A stretch of 64,000 nucleotides of DNA, from positions 1 through 64,000 of the forward strand of contig NZ_JWLK01000004.1 of assembly GCF_000814005.1 (NCBI RefSeq), read 5' to 3'. Each line of letters begins with the position of its first letter. Position 1 is the first letter of the stretch. Origin of the DNA: Ruegeria sp. ANG-S4 (GTDB taxonomy: Bacteria; Pseudomonadota; Alphaproteobacteria; Rhodobacterales; Rhodobacteraceae). Positions 61,694 to 64,000 of this stretch are shown piece after piece. The notes under the pieces were generated by a model. The model saw only the letters and a program-made list of their open reading frames with translations. It had not been told where the DNA came from and made no database searches. Made by a program: the position numbers and the translations under genes.

Positions 61694-64000
61694 ATGCGCG
61701 ATGAAGTGAGCCTACTCTCGCAAATCGAGGCGCGGGTAAGGTGGCTGGCGGCCTGGACGATCCATTCGGCAAATCACAATCGACCCGCCGCAGACGGCGA
61801 AGTGAAAGTCGGCGGGCACCAAGCGTCCTCAGCCTCTTTGACGACATTGATGACCGCGCTGTACTTCAAGATCCTGAACCCAGAGGATCGCGTGGCGATA
61901 AAACCGCATGCGTCCCCGGTTTTTCACGCCATCCAGTATCTCGCTGGGCGGCAAAGCCTCGAAAAACTGCAAAATTTCCGCGGTTTTGGCGGGGCTCAAA
62001 GCTATCCGTCCCGGACGAAAGATACCGACGATGTCGACTTTTCGACCGGCTCGGTGGGGCTGGGTGTGGCACAGACCATTTTTTCGTCATTGGTTCAGGA
62101 CTACATCCTCGAAAAAAACTGGTCCCCCGTCGCAAAGCCCGGACGCATGGTGGCCCTGCTTGGCGACGCCGAAATGGACGAGGGGAACGTTTATGAGGCG
62201 CTTCTGGAGGGTTGGAAACACGGCTTGAGAAACTGTTGGTGGGTTGTGGATTACAACCGGCAGTCTTTGGATGGTGTCGTGCAGGAAGGACTTTGGGAAA
62301 GGCTGCTCAATATTTTCGAAAGTTTTGGCTGGGACGTTGTCGTGCTCAAGCATGGAACGAAGCAGGTTGAATCCTTCGCTCAGCCGGGGGGTGAGGCGCT
62401 GCGAGACTGGATTGATCAGTGCCCGAACCAGATCTATGCCGCGCTGACCTTTCAGGGCGGGGCGGCCTGGAGAAAGGCGCTGCTGGAAGATCTTGGTCGC
62501 CAGAAAGACGTCGTCAAGCTGTTGGAGTCGTACGATGATGAGCAGCTCTCGGAACTTATGTGCAACCTCGGGGGGCACGATTTCGAAAGTATCCTCGGCG
62601 CTTTTGAGGATGCCCGGCAACATGAACGGCCAACGGTCTTTATTTGCTATACGATCAAGGGCTACGGCCTGCCGTTGGCTGGTCACAAAGATAACCACGC
62701 CGGTTTGATGACCGGCGGCCAGATCGAAACGCTGCGATCCAAATCTGGCGTCAAACCCCAAGACGAATGGGCAAAGCTTGACGGGCTGCCCGGGGTTGAG
62801 ACGATCAGGGACTTGATCAAAACCGCGCCATTCTTCTCGACGAAGAACCGTCGGCTCTGTGCGCCGAAGATAAAGTTGGACGCCGAATTTCCAGCACCGG
62901 ATACCAAACAAAAGCCGATGTCGACGCAAGCAGGTTTCGGTCAAATCCTGCATGAAATCGCAAAGTCCGACAGCGAGCTTTCGAGACGAATTGTGACAAC
63001 GGCACCAGATGTCGCGGTATCGACAAACCTTGGACCTTGGATCAATCGGAACGGACTGTTTTCCAAACACCCAAAGACGGACGCGTTCAAAGACGCCCGC
63101 ATTCCGTCTGCCTATAAATGGGAAGCGTCCCCGGACGGTCAACATTTTGAGCTGGGCATTGCCGAGTCCAATCTGTTTCTGATGCTTTCGGCACTCGGTC
63201 TGTCGCATCATTTGAATGGTCAGCGTCTGTTGCCTGTTGGGACTGTCTACGATCCCTTCATTTTGCGAGCGGCGGACCAATTGAACTACGCGTGCTATCA
63301 AGACGCCAGATTCCTGCTGGCCGGGACACCCTCTGGCGTGACACTGGCGCCCGAGGGGGGTGCTCATCAGTCCATATCGACGCCCATGCTCGGTATCGCA
63401 CAGGATGGGCTGGCCTATTTCGAGCCGTCATATTTGGATGAATTGGCTGTCATAATCCGCTTTGCTTTTGATTACATGCAACGTGACGGAGACAAGAAAC
63501 CGGAGCCGGGTACATGGCTCCGGGATCAGACAGGAGGGTCCGTGTATCTCCGGCTGTCCACAAGACCGCTGGAACAGATCACCTTGCCCATGACACCGAC
63601 GCGAGAGGCTGACATTATCAGGGGCGCCTATTGGGTGCGTGAACCCGGCCCGAACACAGAGTTGGTTATTGCCTATACCGGGGCCGTTGCCCCCGAGGCA
63701 CTGCGGGCCGTATCCCTCGCGCAGGAAGACAGGCGCAACGTTGGATTGCTTGCGGTCACGTCACCTGACAGGCTTCATGCCGGATGGTCCGCCGCCCAAG
63801 CCGCCAGAGGACAAGGAAAGCGAGATGCCGAAGCCCATATCGAGCGCCTCTTGAAGCCATTGTCCAGAAACTGTTCCATGGTCACAGTGATTGACGGGCA
63901 TCCTGCGACTCTTGCGTGGATCGGCGGCGTTTGCGGGCACCCCACCCGCGCACTTGGTGTCGAACAATTTGGCCAATCCGGCCGTGTCGCTGACTTGTAC
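61694..64000 (+). CDS. AceE-like / transketolase-like TPP enzyme (partial, 3' cut by window)
   Basis: Open for 769 codons from ATG 61694 (GGAG 7 bases upstream) to the window end, no stop. TPP/Mg motif GDAEMDEGNVYEALLEGW with VVDYNRQSLDGVV near residues 156-195, resembling pyruvate dehydrogenase E1 (AceE). The Glu for TPP activation is near LGIAESNLFLMLSALG. The third domain reaches IDGHPATLAWIGG. Shorter than AceE (about 890 aa) unless it continues well beyond the window. It would decarboxylate a 2-oxo acid or transfer ketol units; no E2/E3 gene is in view. Confidence 0.8.
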   Translation, partial: MRDEVSLLSQIEARVRWLAAWTIHSANHNRPAADGEVKVGGHQASSASLTTLMTALYFKILNPEDRVAIKPHASPVFHAIQYLAGRQSLEKLQNFRGFGGAQSYPSRTKDTDDVDFSTGSVGLGVAQTIFSSLVQDYILEKNWSPVAKPGRMVALLGDAEMDEGNVYEALLEGWKHGLRNCWWVVDYNRQSLDGVVQEGLWERLLNIFESFGWDVVVLKHGTKQVESFAQPGGEALRDWIDQCPNQIYAALTFQGGAAWRKALLEDLGRQKDVVKLLESYDDEQLSELMCNLGGHDFESILGAFEDARQHERPTVFICYTIKGYGLPLAGHKDNHAGLMTGGQIETLRSKSGVKPQDEWAKLDGLPGVETIRDLIKTAPFFSTKNRRLCAPKIKLDAEFPAPDTKQKPMSTQAGFGQILHEIAKSDSELSRRIVTTAPDVAVSTNLGPWINRNGLFSKHPKTDAFKDARIPSAYKWEASPDGQHFELGIAESNLFLMLSALGLSHHLNGQRLLPVGTVYDPFILRAADQLNYACYQDARFLLAGTPSGVTLAPEGGAHQSISTPMLGIAQDGLAYFEPSYLDELAVIIRFAFDYMQRDGDKKPEPGTWLRDQTGGSVYLRLSTRPLEQITLPMTPTREADIIRGAYWVREPGPNTELVIAYTGAVAPEALRAVSLAQEDRRNVGLLAVTSPDRLHAGWSAAQAARGQGKRDAEAHIERLLKPLSRNCSMVTVIDGHPATLAWIGGVCGHPTRALGVEQFGQSGRVADLY

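Noticed and set aside
62087-63367. 426-codon open frame on the minus strand
   Set aside because: Antisense to the AceE-like gene, which has a clear TPP motif and ribosome site.

Overview
The window looks like the chromosome of a marine Roseobacter-group alphaproteobacterium (Rhodobacterales). Gene content, gene neighbourhoods and ATGA start/stop overlaps support this: a petABC (fbcFBC) cytochrome bc1 operon, a napFDABC periplasmic nitrate reductase operon, DUF2794, an xseB-ispA-dxs operon and a branched-chain-type ABC importer with CoA-ligase genes at both ends. No species-level call can be made from sequence alone.

Layout. 1-6938: an ABC importer operon (end of an acyl-CoA synthetase, two ATPases, two permeases, a small membrane protein, a periplasmic binding protein and a phenylacetate-CoA-ligase-like protein); it looks like uptake plus CoA activation of an organic, possibly aromatic, acid. 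7047-13761: a lone iron-type permease, DUF2794, then a leftward cell-wall/peptidase operon (hypothetical, M17 aminopeptidase, NlpC/P60), an NTF2-like protein, an SRPBCC protein and small ORFs.

13920-29753: an integrated element of about 15.8 kb inserted at the 3' end of tRNA-Thr(CGT). It is bounded by a 17-bp direct repeat and carries matching pairs of CAGGGGAT integrase-arm sites near both ends. It holds two tyrosine recombinases, phage-like regulators (HTH, PC4, XRE, DUF5681), several membrane proteins of unknown function, a three-gene P-loop/membrane operon, a thermonuclease, a porin, a lipoprotein, and two genes broken by in-frame stops. Base composition is visibly more AT-rich than the flanks over much of it. 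This is the accessory part of the window and the best place for something undescribed; the 24065-25675 operon is my main candidate.

30131-36613: ASCH protein, Lrp/AsnC regulator, then a set of exported proteins (unknown secreted protein, DUF3604 PHP-like protein, PpiC-type isomerase, HupE/UreJ membrane protein). 37131-46395: tRNA-Lys, dapF-mtaB, a small charged protein, a bidirectional terminator, petC-petB-petA, GST, PaiB-like FMN protein, an FMN riboswitch controlling ribH (with a palindromic repeat inside the aptamer) and aroC. 46379-53557: HD hydrolase, EamA transporter, cobO, ilvE, MarR/response-regulator pair, HDAC-like deacetylase, xseB, ispA. 53574-64000: dxs, napFDABC plus a small membrane protein, RidA, an ABM-domain protein and the first 769 codons of an AceE-like/transketolase-like protein running off the window.
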